Below are positions 25,744-33,053 of a stretch of 34,440 bases of DNA, piece after piece. Position 1 is the stretch's first letter. Each line of letters starts with the position of its first letter. This stretch comes from JABMPO01 sp964539785 (GTDB lineage Bacteria > Fidelibacterota > Marinisomatia > Marinisomatales > TCS56): NCBI GenBank assembly GCA_964539785.1, contig CAZIJQ010000025.1:1-34440 (forward strand), given 5' to 3'. Position numbers and translations under genes: made by a program. Under the pieces are notes generated by a model, which saw nothing but the letters and a program-made list of their open reading frames with translations, had not been told where the DNA came from and searched no databases.

Positions 25744-26495
25744 TGGTTCGAATCCGTTCAAAACGAGAAATTGAACTAATTCGCGAGAGTTGTCAGATTG
25801 TCGCGGACACCCTTAGTATGCTTAATGAACATATCAAGCCGGGTGTCACTACTGGTGATTTAGATCGGATGGCGGAAGAATTTATTGTGAAACGTGGTGG
25901 ACGTCCGGCTTTTAAAGGCTACATGGGATTTCCAGCCTCGTTATGCATTTCAATCGATGATGTTGTAGTTCATGGCATCCCGGGAAAAGAAAAGCTACTG
26001 GATGGTCAGGTAGTCGGTATTGATTGTGGTGTGGAAAAAAATGGTTATTATGGTGATTCTGCCCGCACTTTTGCGGTAGGTGAGATTTCATCAAAAAAAA
26101 GAAAATTAATGGATGTGACCAAAGCAGCACTGATGCTGGGCATCCAACAGGCTATTCCCGGAAATTATGTGTCAGATATTGGTCATGCAATTCAGACTCA
26201 TGTGGAATCTTTTGGATATTCGGTTGTACGTGAGTTAGTGGGACATGGCGTAGGCACAGAATTGCACGAAGAACCACAAATCCCAAATTTTGGACAACCG
26301 AAACAAGGGTATCGATTAAGAGCCGGAATGTGTCTGGCAATTGAACCGATGATTAATCAGGGTAGCAAAGAGGTGTATACCGAAAACGATGGTTGGACTG
26401 TCAGAACAATGGATGGCCAGGTATCAGCACATTTCGAGCATACGATTTCAATCACTGAAAACAGTGCCCAAATTCTTAGCTGGGGAAAGAGCTGA
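25743..26495 (+). CDS. map: Methionine aminopeptidase, type I
   Basis: A 250-residue cytosolic metalloprotease that removes the initiator methionine. All five metal ligands are present at D94, D105, H168, E201 and E232, a constant offset of three from the E. coli enzyme. ICG-type context appears in CISIDDVVVHGIPG, with GHGVGTELHEEPQIPN and the C-terminal HFEHTISIT. There is no N-terminal zinc-finger extension, hence type Ia. The start overlaps the secY stop, tying it to the translation machinery operon. Confidence 0.98.
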   Translation: MVRIRSKREIELIRESCQIVADTLSMLNEHIKPGVTTGDLDRMAEEFIVKRGGRPAFKGYMGFPASLCISIDDVVVHGIPGKEKLLDGQVVGIDCGVEKNGYYGDSARTFAVGEISSKKRKLMDVTKAALMLGIQQAIPGNYVSDIGHAIQTHVESFGYSVVRELVGHGVGTELHEEPQIPNFGQPKQGYRLRAGMCLAIEPMINQGSKEVYTENDGWTVRTMDGQVSAHFEHTISITENSAQILSWGKS

Positions 26496-26498
26496 TCT

Positions 26499-26726
26499 AT
26501 GGCAAAAGAACAACCAATCACCGTTGATGGTGTTATTAAAGAAACATTACCTAATGCAATGTTTCGCGTTGAAATTGATATAGCAGGCAAAACGCATGAA
26601 GTACTTGCTCATGTCAGTGGAAAAATGCGCATGCATTTCATAAAGATTTTACCCGGTGATATTGTAACACTGGAGATTTCGCCTTACGACCTGAGTCGAG
26701 GCAGAATCACATATCGTAAGAAATAG
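26499..26726 (+). CDS. infA: Translation initiation factor IF-1
   Basis: A 75-residue OB-fold protein. Conserved GVIKETLPNAMFRVEID, then HVSGKMRMHFIKILPGDIV and SPYDLSRGRITYRKK are canonical. IF-1 occupies the 30S A site during initiation. Its place between map and rpmJ is the usual one, with gaps of 3 and 7 nt. Confidence 0.98.
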   Translation: MAKEQPITVDGVIKETLPNAMFRVEIDIAGKTHEVLAHVSGKMRMHFIKILPGDIVTLEISPYDLSRGRITYRKK

Positions 26727-26733
26727 AGGAAAA

Positions 26734-26847
26734 ATGAAAGTTCGCCCATCGGTAAAAAAAATGTGCGCTAAATGCAAAATCATCAAAAGACACGGAAAAG
26801 TGTTGGTGATTTGTTCAAACCCAAAACACAAACAGAGACAGGGATAG
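26734..26847 (+). CDS. rpmJ: 50S ribosomal protein L36, zinc-binding type
   Basis: A 37-residue protein, MKVRPSVKKMCAKCKII and so on, preceded by AGAGGAAAA. The zinc ligands are C11, C14, C27 and H32. The length and sequence are those of the C+ form of L36. Because it is so short it is easily missed by gene finders. It sits between infA and rpsM as in most bacteria. Confidence 0.97.
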   Translation: MKVRPSVKKMCAKCKIIKRHGKVLVICSNPKHKQRQG

Positions 26848-26856
26848 GAGTTAGTA

Positions 26857-27231
26857 GTGGCGCGTTTAGTAGGTGTTGATATTCCCCGAGATAAAAAATT
26901 GGCTTATTCCCTCCGTTACATTTATGGTATCGGATTAACCACAGCTCTCGCTACCTGTAAGGAAGCCGGGATTGATCCGGAAATACGGGTAAAAGAATTA
27001 AATGAAGAACAAGTTGCTGCAATTCGCGATGCAATCAACAAGTTGGATCTAAAAGTAGAAGGTGAGTTGCGGGCATTTGTGGCAATGAATATAAAAAGAT
27101 TGAAAGACATTGGCAGTTATCGCGGCCTGCGGCATCGACGTGGAATGCCCGTACACGGCCAGCGTACAAAAACCAATGCTCGCACCCGCAAGGGCCGTAA
27201 ACGCACGGTCGGATTGGGTAAGAAAGGGTAG
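26857..27231 (+). CDS. rpsM: 30S ribosomal protein S13
   Basis: A 124-residue S13 with a GTG start behind a GGAG at about 26848. The initiator is followed by ARLVGVDIPRDKKLAYSLRY, and YGIGLTTALATCKEAGID is the helix-two-turn-helix region. The C-terminal tail GMPVHGQRTKTNARTRKGRK reaches the P-site tRNA. S13 forms bridge B1b with L5, so it is a direct neighbour of the extended L5 in the ribosome. Confidence 0.98.
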   Translation: MARLVGVDIPRDKKLAYSLRYIYGIGLTTALATCKEAGIDPEIRVKELNEEQVAAIRDAINKLDLKVEGELRAFVAMNIKRLKDIGSYRGLRHRRGMPVHGQRTKTNARTRKGRKRTVGLGKKG

Positions 27232-27235
27232 ATAA

Positions 27236-27625
27236 TTGGCTAAAGAGATTAAAAGAAAAAAGAAAAAGAAGGGTTCGGTAGAACCAGTCGGCATTGCGCA
27301 TATCAAAGCGTCATATAATAACACTCATATTTCATTGACCGATCGTTACGGGAACGTAATTACCTGGGCTACAGCTGGTACTTCTGGCTTTAAAGGATCC
27401 CGTAAGAATACTGCCTACGCCGCTTCTCAAGCTGCTGCAAATGCAGCTAAAAATGCCATGACTATGGGATTAAAATCGGTGGAAGTCCGTGTAAAAGGAG
27501 CTGGAGCCGGCCGAGAATCAGCAATTCGCACCCTGGCGGTTACCGGACTTGAAATAACCTTAATTCGTGATGTAACCCCATTGCCCCACAATGGCTGCAG
27601 ACCTCCAAAAAGACGTAGAGTATAA
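27236..27625 (+). CDS. rpsK: 30S ribosomal protein S11
   Basis: A 129-residue S11 with a TTG start. After a Lys-rich N-terminus (KEIKRKKKKKG), the conserved AHIKASYNNTHISLTDRYGN and WATAGTSGFKGSRKNTAYAA blocks follow, and the C-terminus has DVTPLPHNGCRPPKRRRV. S11 lies on the 30S platform next to the E-site mRNA. It starts 4 nt after rpsM. Confidence 0.98.
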   Translation: MAKEIKRKKKKKGSVEPVGIAHIKASYNNTHISLTDRYGNVITWATAGTSGFKGSRKNTAYAASQAAANAAKNAMTMGLKSVEVRVKGAGAGRESAIRTLAVTGLEITLIRDVTPLPHNGCRPPKRRRV

Positions 27626-27641
27626 ATAGGATAAGATAATT

Positions 27642-28271
27642 ATGGCACGGTATCGAGACTCAGTATGCAAACTTTGCCGAAGAGAAGGTGAAAAACTTTT
27701 CTTGAAGGGTAACCGGTGTTTGTCAACAAAGTGTTCATTTGAACGTAAATCTTACGTTCCCGGACAGCACGGACAAACCAGAAGACGCCGGATATCCAAC
27801 TATGGTTTGCAGTTGAGAGAAAAACAAAAGATTAAACGTCTGTATGGAGTATTGGAAAAACAATTCCGAAATTATTTTAAAAACGCTGATAAGATGAAGG
27901 GTGAAACTGGTACAAATTTAATGCAGTTTCTGGAGCGTCGCCTGGATAATGTAGTCTTTCGCCTAGGCTTTGCCCCTTCTCATGCAGCAGCAAGACAACT
28001 TGTAACACACCGCCACTTTCTGGTAAATGGTAGAATAGTGAATATTCCTTCATTTCTGGTTACGCCTGGTGACGTAATTCAGGTCAGAGATGGTAGTCGT
28101 AAAATGGAAATATTTTCAGATTCAATTCGCCGCATCAAAGGTGATTTGGACTTACCATGGTTGGAGATTGAAAAGGCCAAAATGAAGGGTACATTCATCG
28201 CAGTTCCGGAACGTGATCAGATGAATATTGAAGTTAATGAACGATTAGTGGTTGAGTTGTACTCCAAGTAA
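27642..28271 (+). CDS. rpsD: 30S ribosomal protein S4, zinc-binding type
   Basis: A 209-residue S4. The N-terminus holds a four-cysteine zinc site (C9, C12, C26, C31: CKLCRREGEKLFLKGNRC...C). PGQHGQTRRR follows, and the S4 RNA-binding domain has RLDNVVFRLGFAPSHAAARQ. S4 initiates 30S assembly and in E. coli represses the alpha operon. Together with C+ S14 and L36 it shows a fully zinc-type ribosomal set. It lies directly before rpoA. Confidence 0.98.
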   Translation: MARYRDSVCKLCRREGEKLFLKGNRCLSTKCSFERKSYVPGQHGQTRRRRISNYGLQLREKQKIKRLYGVLEKQFRNYFKNADKMKGETGTNLMQFLERRLDNVVFRLGFAPSHAAARQLVTHRHFLVNGRIVNIPSFLVTPGDVIQVRDGSRKMEIFSDSIRRIKGDLDLPWLEIEKAKMKGTFIAVPERDQMNIEVNERLVVELYSK

Positions 28272-28304
28272 TCAAGAATAATAATAGAGCAGGATACTTT
28301 ATTT

Positions 28305-29279
28305 ATGACCACAGATTCAAATTTGAAAATAACGGTTGTTGAGCAAGAACAATCAGATAATTACGGAAAATTTATCATTCAACCGCTGGAACGCGGCTAT
28401 GGAGTTACTCTTGGAAATGCCTTGCGACGTGTTTTATTAACAAGCGTACCAGGAGCAGCAATTACCTCTCTTAAAATGGAAGGTATATTACACGAATTTT
28501 CCACTGTACCCGGTATTAAGGAAGATGTAGCCGACGTTATTATGAACCTTAAAGGCGTTCGCTTCAAATTAACCGATGAAGTCCCAGATAAGGTGGATGT
28601 TGTTTTGGAAGGCACCGGTGTATTTACTGCTGCCGATATTCAGAAAGTCAGCGATGAATTTGAAATTCTGAATCCGGACCATTATATTACCGACTTTAAT
28701 CTGAAAGATAAAGTTGAGATCGAATTCAAAATTGGAATCGGAAAAGGCTATGTTCCATCGGAAGCTAATGAAGTCGCCAATGCTCCAATTGGAACGATTT
28801 CTATCGATAGTATTTTCAATCCGGTTAACAAAGTGACATTTGATGTTCAGCCGGTTCCTGGTGCAAAAGATCCCATTGAAATGCTGACAATCGAAATTAA
28901 TACCGATGGTTCAATTCTGGCGCGTGATGTTTTGAGTTATTCATCGAAAGTGCTTATTGATCATTTTAAAATCATTGAAAGTATCAGTAAGCCCAAAGTG
29001 CTGGAAGTGACTGAAGGAGTCAGTGAAGAAGTACTGCGAATCAGAAGTTTACTGAATTCAACAATTGATGAAATGGAATTATCAGTACGTAGCTATAATT
29101 GTCTTCAAGCTGCTGGAATCAAATATATTTACGAATTAGTAGATAAAGAAGAAAATGCTATGCTGAAGTATAAAAACTTTGGTCGCAAATCACTAACAGA
29201 GCTGGTTGAAAAACTAGATGAGATGGGCTTGCATTTTGGAATGGATGTTGATAAATATTTAATTGATGAATCTGCGTAG
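28305..29279 (+). CDS. rpoA: DNA-directed RNA polymerase subunit alpha
   Basis: A 324-residue alpha subunit. The N-terminal assembly domain (about 1-230) has FIIQPLERGYGVTLGNALRR and LHEFSTVPGIKEDVADVIMN. A linker leads to the C-terminal domain (about 245-315) with LSVRSYNCLQAAGIKYIYEL and the helix-hairpin-helix NFGRKSLTELVEKL, which contacts UP elements and activators. It starts 33 nt after rpsD. Confidence 0.99.
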   Translation: MTTDSNLKITVVEQEQSDNYGKFIIQPLERGYGVTLGNALRRVLLTSVPGAAITSLKMEGILHEFSTVPGIKEDVADVIMNLKGVRFKLTDEVPDKVDVVLEGTGVFTAADIQKVSDEFEILNPDHYITDFNLKDKVEIEFKIGIGKGYVPSEANEVANAPIGTISIDSIFNPVNKVTFDVQPVPGAKDPIEMLTIEINTDGSILARDVLSYSSKVLIDHFKIIESISKPKVLEVTEGVSEEVLRIRSLLNSTIDEMELSVRSYNCLQAAGIKYIYELVDKEENAMLKYKNFGRKSLTELVEKLDEMGLHFGMDVDKYLIDESA

Positions 29280-29285
29280 GGAATT

Positions 29286-29726
29286 ATGAGGCACAAAAAA
29301 TCAGGACGTAAACTGGGACGAACTGCCGCGCATCGGAAAGCAATGTTGTCGAATATGGCAGCGGCGTTAATTACCTACAAGAAAATTAAGACTACTGATC
29401 CGCGGGCGAAAGAACTGCGTCGCTATATCGAGCCGTTGATAACCTTTGCGAAGCGCGGTGATATGCATGCTCGTCGTCAAGTACTGAAAAAACTGCATCA
29501 CAAGAATATTGTCAATACATTATTCAGTGAAATAGCACCGGTCTATGCCAATCGTAATGGTGGCTATACTCGCATTATCAAACTCGGTTTCCGTGATAAT
29601 GATCGTGCACCCATATCATTAATCGAATTAGTTGATATTGTGGGTACGGAATCAACCGGAGAGGATAAGAAATCCAAGAAAGACAGCGACAAGGCACCTG
29701 AACCCAAGGAGAAAAAAGCTAGCTGA
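29286..29726 (+). CDS. rplQ: 50S ribosomal protein L17
   Basis: A 146-residue L17. MRHKKSGRKLGRTAAHRKAM is the family start, and the core continues to about residue 123 (FRDNDRAPISLIELVDIVG). The last 25 residues or so form a charged Lys/Asp/Glu/Pro tail (EDKKSKKDSDKAPEPKEKKA) beyond the core. This is a second basic low-complexity extension on a ribosomal protein here, much shorter than that on L5. It ends the conserved cluster. Confidence 0.97.
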   Translation: MRHKKSGRKLGRTAAHRKAMLSNMAAALITYKKIKTTDPRAKELRRYIEPLITFAKRGDMHARRQVLKKLHHKNIVNTLFSEIAPVYANRNGGYTRIIKLGFRDNDRAPISLIELVDIVGTESTGEDKKSKKDSDKAPEPKEKKAS

Positions 29727-29741
29727 TCTGAATTCGCAATC

Positions 29742-30923
29742 ATGATATCAAAGAAAAATATTGTCAGGGCAACAATTATAGTTGCCCTTTTGTTTAATTT
29801 AAGTCCGATTTTTTCACAACAAGCTGAGCCGTTTTTCAACGAACGCTGCCTCTGGGTGGTGCGTAGCAACATCGTATCAACTCAGGTAATTGACGAAGTA
29901 TTACGCTTTGCTCGTATGAATAATTTCAATAATCTGATCGTGCAGGTGCGGGGTCGTGGTGATGCCTATTATACTACGGATATGGTTGCCCGGGGAACTA
30001 TGATTCGCAATCGTTCTTTTGATCCGCTGGCTTATATAATTAAAAAAGGTCATGAGCAGGGAATAAAAATCCATGCCTGGGTCAATGTATTCCTGCTTTG
30101 GTCCGATACTTCTGTTCCCTATGATAGAAGCCATTTACTGTATCGCCACAATGATTGGTTGGATATCCCGGAGGCCGGACGATTGCGTGCCGGTGAATTA
30201 GTGCAGAATATGGAACGCTATCGTGAAGGACACGAAGGCTTGTATTTATCACCCGGACATCCGGATGTACCACCCTATCTGGTAAAAATATTCCGGGAAA
30301 TCGTCACCAAATATGATATTGACGGACTGCACCTTGATTATATTCGCTATCAGGATTCGGACTTTGGCCGTAATCCGGTTGCACGACAAATTTATGAACG
30401 AAATAATGGCGAAGATCCGCTGGTACTCATGACATCGCGGGGGCGTTGGATCGGCAATGATAAGCAATATATCAGCCGTTTGCGAAAATGGAGCGATTAT
30501 CGTCGAATTCTGGTGACCGACCTGGTTAAACAAATCCATTTGATGGTCGAAGAAGTCCGACCTGATTGTATTTTATCAGCAGCGGTAAAACCGAATTTGT
30601 ATCAAGCACGAGATCAATTTTTTCAAGAATGGGATGTCTGGCTGGCAGCCGGTTACCTGGATTGGGCTATCCCGATGAATTATTCGCCCAAGCTTGGTAA
30701 TTTTGCTGATAATATTGACATTATTTATGATAACCTACCCGCTAAATATCGCAACCGGATAATAATGGGACTGGCTACTTATAACCAGCGATCAACAGAA
30801 GTAGTAGATAAATTGAAGTATACAAAGATCACCCGATTTCCCGGTGTTTGTCTGTTTTCCTATAATACCTTCAGCCAGAACCCCGGCTACATCACCCCCA
30901 TTCATATAGAAATAAATAAATAA
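29742..30923 (+). CDS. Secreted glycosyl hydrolase-like protein, GHL10/DUF187 type
   Basis: A 393-residue protein with an N-terminal signal peptide (ISKKNIVRATIIVALLFNLS, cleavage likely after IFS at about 26). The mature part looks like a TIM-barrel glycosidase-like family (PF02638): LWVVRSN near the start, QVRGRGDAYY at 68-77, FDPLAYIIKKGHEQGIKIHA then WVN ending at 115, and DGLHLDYIRY at 194-203. It probably acts on extracytoplasmic glycans, but the substrate cannot be told. It begins 15 nt after rplQ with no good Shine-Dalgarno. A terminator-like hairpin lies within its signal-peptide codons. Confidence 0.85.
   Translation: MISKKNIVRATIIVALLFNLSPIFSQQAEPFFNERCLWVVRSNIVSTQVIDEVLRFARMNNFNNLIVQVRGRGDAYYTTDMVARGTMIRNRSFDPLAYIIKKGHEQGIKIHAWVNVFLLWSDTSVPYDRSHLLYRHNDWLDIPEAGRLRAGELVQNMERYREGHEGLYLSPGHPDVPPYLVKIFREIVTKYDIDGLHLDYIRYQDSDFGRNPVARQIYERNNGEDPLVLMTSRGRWIGNDKQYISRLRKWSDYRRILVTDLVKQIHLMVEEVRPDCILSAAVKPNLYQARDQFFQEWDVWLAAGYLDWAIPMNYSPKLGNFADNIDIIYDNLPAKYRNRIIMGLATYNQRSTEVVDKLKYTKITRFPGVCLFSYNTFSQNPGYITPIHIEINK
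29766..29799 (+). terminator. Terminator-like hairpin inside the signal-peptide codons of the GHL10 gene
   Basis: AGGGCAAC (29766-29773) pairs perfectly with GTTGCCCT (29781-29788) around a 7-nt loop. The T-rich run TTTGTTTAATTT follows. This has the form of an intrinsic terminator and is the only one seen just after the ribosomal block, yet it lies in codons 9-19 of the next gene. Translation through it would disrupt the stem. Confidence 0.5.
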
Positions 30924-30935
30924 TCTATTTTTGTC

Positions 30936-30961
30936 GGGTTCTATAGCAACCCTAATTTTTT
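30936..30961 (+). terminator. Weak intrinsic terminator after the GHL10 gene
   Basis: GGGTT (30936-30940) and AACCC (30948-30952) form a 5-bp stem with a 7-nt loop, followed by TAATTTTTT. It lies 12 nt after the stop codon. The short stem makes it a modest candidate. The rest of the 100-nt gap before hutI holds no clear promoter. Confidence 0.45.
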
Positions 30962-31023
30962 CATTGTTATATTTCATTTTGCAATGGATTGAATTTATTA
31001 ACTAAAGCAGGGCTATCAGCAGA

Positions 31024-32232
31024 ATGCGGTTAAAGCTTGTTAATATTAAAGAGATCGCCACTTATGATCCGGATAGTGATTCTATCAGCCGTATCGAAAA
31101 ACAGGATATACTCATCACCGATGACAAGATTTCGGCCATAGGCAGTAATCTTGGCCAAGCGGATACGGAAATCGATTGCCAGAACTGTTTGGTTACTCCA
31201 GGGTTTGTTGATCCCCATACTCATCCGGTTTTCTGGCAGGGACGGGAAATCGAATTTGCCAGGCGAATCGCCGGGGCGACTTATCAGGAAATTGCCGCTG
31301 AGGGTGGTGGGATACGTTCGAGCATTGCTGGTGTCAGAAAAGCCGATTACAGCGAGTTGAAGCAGGCCGTTAAGAATCGATTGGATCGTTTCCTGCACCT
31401 TGGTACAACTACCATTGAAGCGAAAAGTGGTTATGGTCTCAGTACCGAATCTGAGCTAAAATCGCTTAGAATACTGGATGAATTGAATAAAGAACATTCA
31501 ATTGATATAATTCCCACATTCATGGGTGCCCATGCTTTTCCGGCTGAATATGCCGACGATCCCAATCAATATGTTGATTTACTCTGTGAAGAAATGATTC
31601 CGGCTGTTGCGCGGCAGGGGATTGCCCGCTACTGCGATGTGTTTTGTGAAAATGGTTATTATTCAGTAGCTCAAAGTCGCCGGGTTCTTGAAGCTGGAAG
31701 TAGGGCCGGATTAATTCCCCGATTGCATGCTGATGAATTTGAAGATTCCGGTGCCGCCGAACTGGCCGCTGAAATGAAAGCAGTTTCCGCCGATCATTTA
31801 ATGGCCGTGAGTGATGAAGGGATGAATGCTATGTCCAAAGCAGGCGTAATCGCAACTCTGTTGCCTGGTACGACATTCTTCTTGGGACAGAATAATTATG
31901 CCCCTGCCCGGGAGCTGATAGATCGTGGAATACTAATCGCCCTGGCCACCGATTTTAATCCGGGTAGTTGCCATATTCAATCAATGCCATTTATTATTTC
32001 ATTGGCTTGTTTACAGCTTAAAATGACTATTGAAGAAGCCTTCACTGCCGCCACTTACAATTCAGCTCGGGCAATCGGGATGGAAGCAAAAATTGGTAGT
32101 CTGACAGTCGGAAAGCAAGCCGATGTCATTATTTGGGGTATTAAGAATCTAATGGAAATCCCATATAATGTTACTGATATTCCGATCAGAAATGTTATTA
32201 AAAGTGGCCAGCCTGTTTTTAGGCTTGACTGA
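31024..32232 (+). CDS. hutI: Imidazolonepropionase
   Basis: A 402-residue cytosolic amidohydrolase that hydrolyses 4-imidazolone-5-propanoate to N-formimino-L-glutamate, the third step of histidine breakdown. The metal motif DPHTHP has H65 and H67. GREIEFARRIAGATYQEIAA, TTTIEAKSGYGLS, LHADEFEDSGAAELAAEM and ATDFNPGS are the HutI blocks that distinguish it from other amidohydrolases. Length matches the family. No hutH, hutU or formiminoglutamate gene is nearby in the window, so it is an orphan here. The start is ATG 31024 with only a weak AGGG upstream. Confidence 0.95.
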   Translation: MRLKLVNIKEIATYDPDSDSISRIEKQDILITDDKISAIGSNLGQADTEIDCQNCLVTPGFVDPHTHPVFWQGREIEFARRIAGATYQEIAAEGGGIRSSIAGVRKADYSELKQAVKNRLDRFLHLGTTTIEAKSGYGLSTESELKSLRILDELNKEHSIDIIPTFMGAHAFPAEYADDPNQYVDLLCEEMIPAVARQGIARYCDVFCENGYYSVAQSRRVLEAGSRAGLIPRLHADEFEDSGAAELAAEMKAVSADHLMAVSDEGMNAMSKAGVIATLLPGTTFFLGQNNYAPARELIDRGILIALATDFNPGSCHIQSMPFIISLACLQLKMTIEEAFTAATYNSARAIGMEAKIGSLTVGKQADVIIWGIKNLMEIPYNVTDIPIRNVIKSGQPVFRLD

Positions 32233-32287
32233 GGGAGGATGGCACAGTAAACTCGTTGAACTGTTTGATAAGGATAATAATCAGACC

Positions 32288-32767
32288 ATGAAAAAATCTA
32301 CATTACATCTCATAATTCTGACCCTGCTTTTGGTCAGTGCACAGCCGCTGTTTGCCAATTATGCCTTTTATCGAACGGTTATGAATACCTGTAAGGCATA
32401 TCGCGTGGATGTAAAGGAAAGTGAAATGACCTTTACCACCCAGGATGGCAATGAAGACCTGACCTTTAAAATGAACCTTAGCAGTTTGCGTAATAATTTT
32501 GATATGGTTATGTTAATTGGTTTCATATCTGCCGGTCAGGCGATCAAACATCAGAAAAAATTAGCCGAAAAGATGGAAAAAAGCGGACAATCATTTAAGG
32601 CTGAGATTCCTGTGCTAGTTGAAATAACAGTAATTGTTCCCATGGCCAATGAGAACATGATTGTAATGGCTTACGCCGATACCAATCTGGTTATTCAACT
32701 GGCGGAAGGTAAGATGAACTCTGGTGGATTTATGCGGCAAATCAAAGATTCAATACAAACACTTTAA
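32288..32767 (+). CDS. Small secreted protein of unknown function
   Basis: A 159-residue protein I do not recognise. The frame is open back to 32168, inside hutI, but ATG 32288 gives a clear signal peptide (MKKSTLHLIILTLLLVSAQP, with cleavage likely after LFA at about 23) and is preferred; an AAGGA lies 13 nt upstream. The mature part has a hydrophobic stretch (about 70-82, NFDMVMLIGFISA), a Lys/Glu-rich helix and a C-terminal half of alternating hydrophobics (VLVEITVIVPMANENMIVMA). One cysteine is in the mature part. It is 9 nt upstream of the DUF350-like gene and probably cotranscribed with it. Confidence 0.8.
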   Translation: MKKSTLHLIILTLLLVSAQPLFANYAFYRTVMNTCKAYRVDVKESEMTFTTQDGNEDLTFKMNLSSLRNNFDMVMLIGFISAGQAIKHQKKLAEKMEKSGQSFKAEIPVLVEITVIVPMANENMIVMAYADTNLVIQLAEGKMNSGGFMRQIKDSIQTL

Positions 32768-32772
32768 GGAGG
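32766..32772 (+). promoter_or_regulatory. Strong Shine-Dalgarno of the DUF350-like gene
   Basis: AAGGAGG ends 4 nt before the ATG at 32777 and overlaps the stop of the preceding gene, which supports both the start choice and cotranscription. Confidence 0.8.
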
Positions 32773-32776
32773 ATAC

Positions 32777-33010
32777 ATGGATCCCTTTGGACTACAAACT
32801 ACTCTTTTAAACTACGTGCGTGCATTAGGTTGGTCTATTGTCGCTGCAGTAGGATTCTCAATTGGTATAGGCTTGGCAATTAAAGTATTTGCCTGGTTAT
32901 CAACCGATATCGACGAATGGGCTGAAATCAAAAAGGGTAACATAGGCGTATCCTTGATTTTTGTCGCACTTATCGTTATGGTAGGTATATTAGTTTTCAA
33001 GGTTATATAG
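32777..33010 (+). CDS. Two-helix membrane protein, DUF350-like
   Basis: A 77-residue protein with two predicted transmembrane segments (about 19-41, VAAVGFSIGIGLAIKVFAWL; and about 56-76, GVSLIFVALIVMVGILVFKV). The polar link DIDEWAEIKKGNIGVSL resembles the E-x-x-KGN-x-x-x-A/S-L motif I recall from DUF350 (PF03994). The family's function is unknown. It has a strong ribosome-binding site and is followed 19 nt downstream by a strong terminator. It ends the + strand gene set. Confidence 0.75.
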   Translation: MDPFGLQTTLLNYVRALGWSIVAAVGFSIGIGLAIKVFAWLSTDIDEWAEIKKGNIGVSLIFVALIVMVGILVFKVI

Positions 33011-33029
33011 TAAAAATCGACTATTGACG

Positions 33030-33053
33030 AAAAGGGCTCTTCGGAGCCCTTTT
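33030..33053. terminator. Bidirectional intrinsic terminator with UUCG loop
   Basis: AAAAGGGCTC (33030-33039), loop TTCG (33040-33043) and GAGCCCTTTT (33044-33053) form a 10-bp stem with A and T runs on the two sides. The C(UUCG)G tetraloop is extra stable. It lies between convergent genes: the + strand DUF350-like gene and the - strand deacetylase, whose stop codon is immediately adjacent at 33054-33056. It can therefore stop transcription from both sides. Confidence 0.85.

Noticed and set aside
30962..31023. Promoter upstream of hutI
   Set aside because: Several AT-rich boxes exist, but no pair with correct spacing and reasonable match was found.
32168..32287. N-terminal extension of the small secreted protein back into hutI
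   Set aside because: The extra 40 residues are the hutI end read in another frame and would bury the signal peptide; ATG 32288 explains the sequence better.
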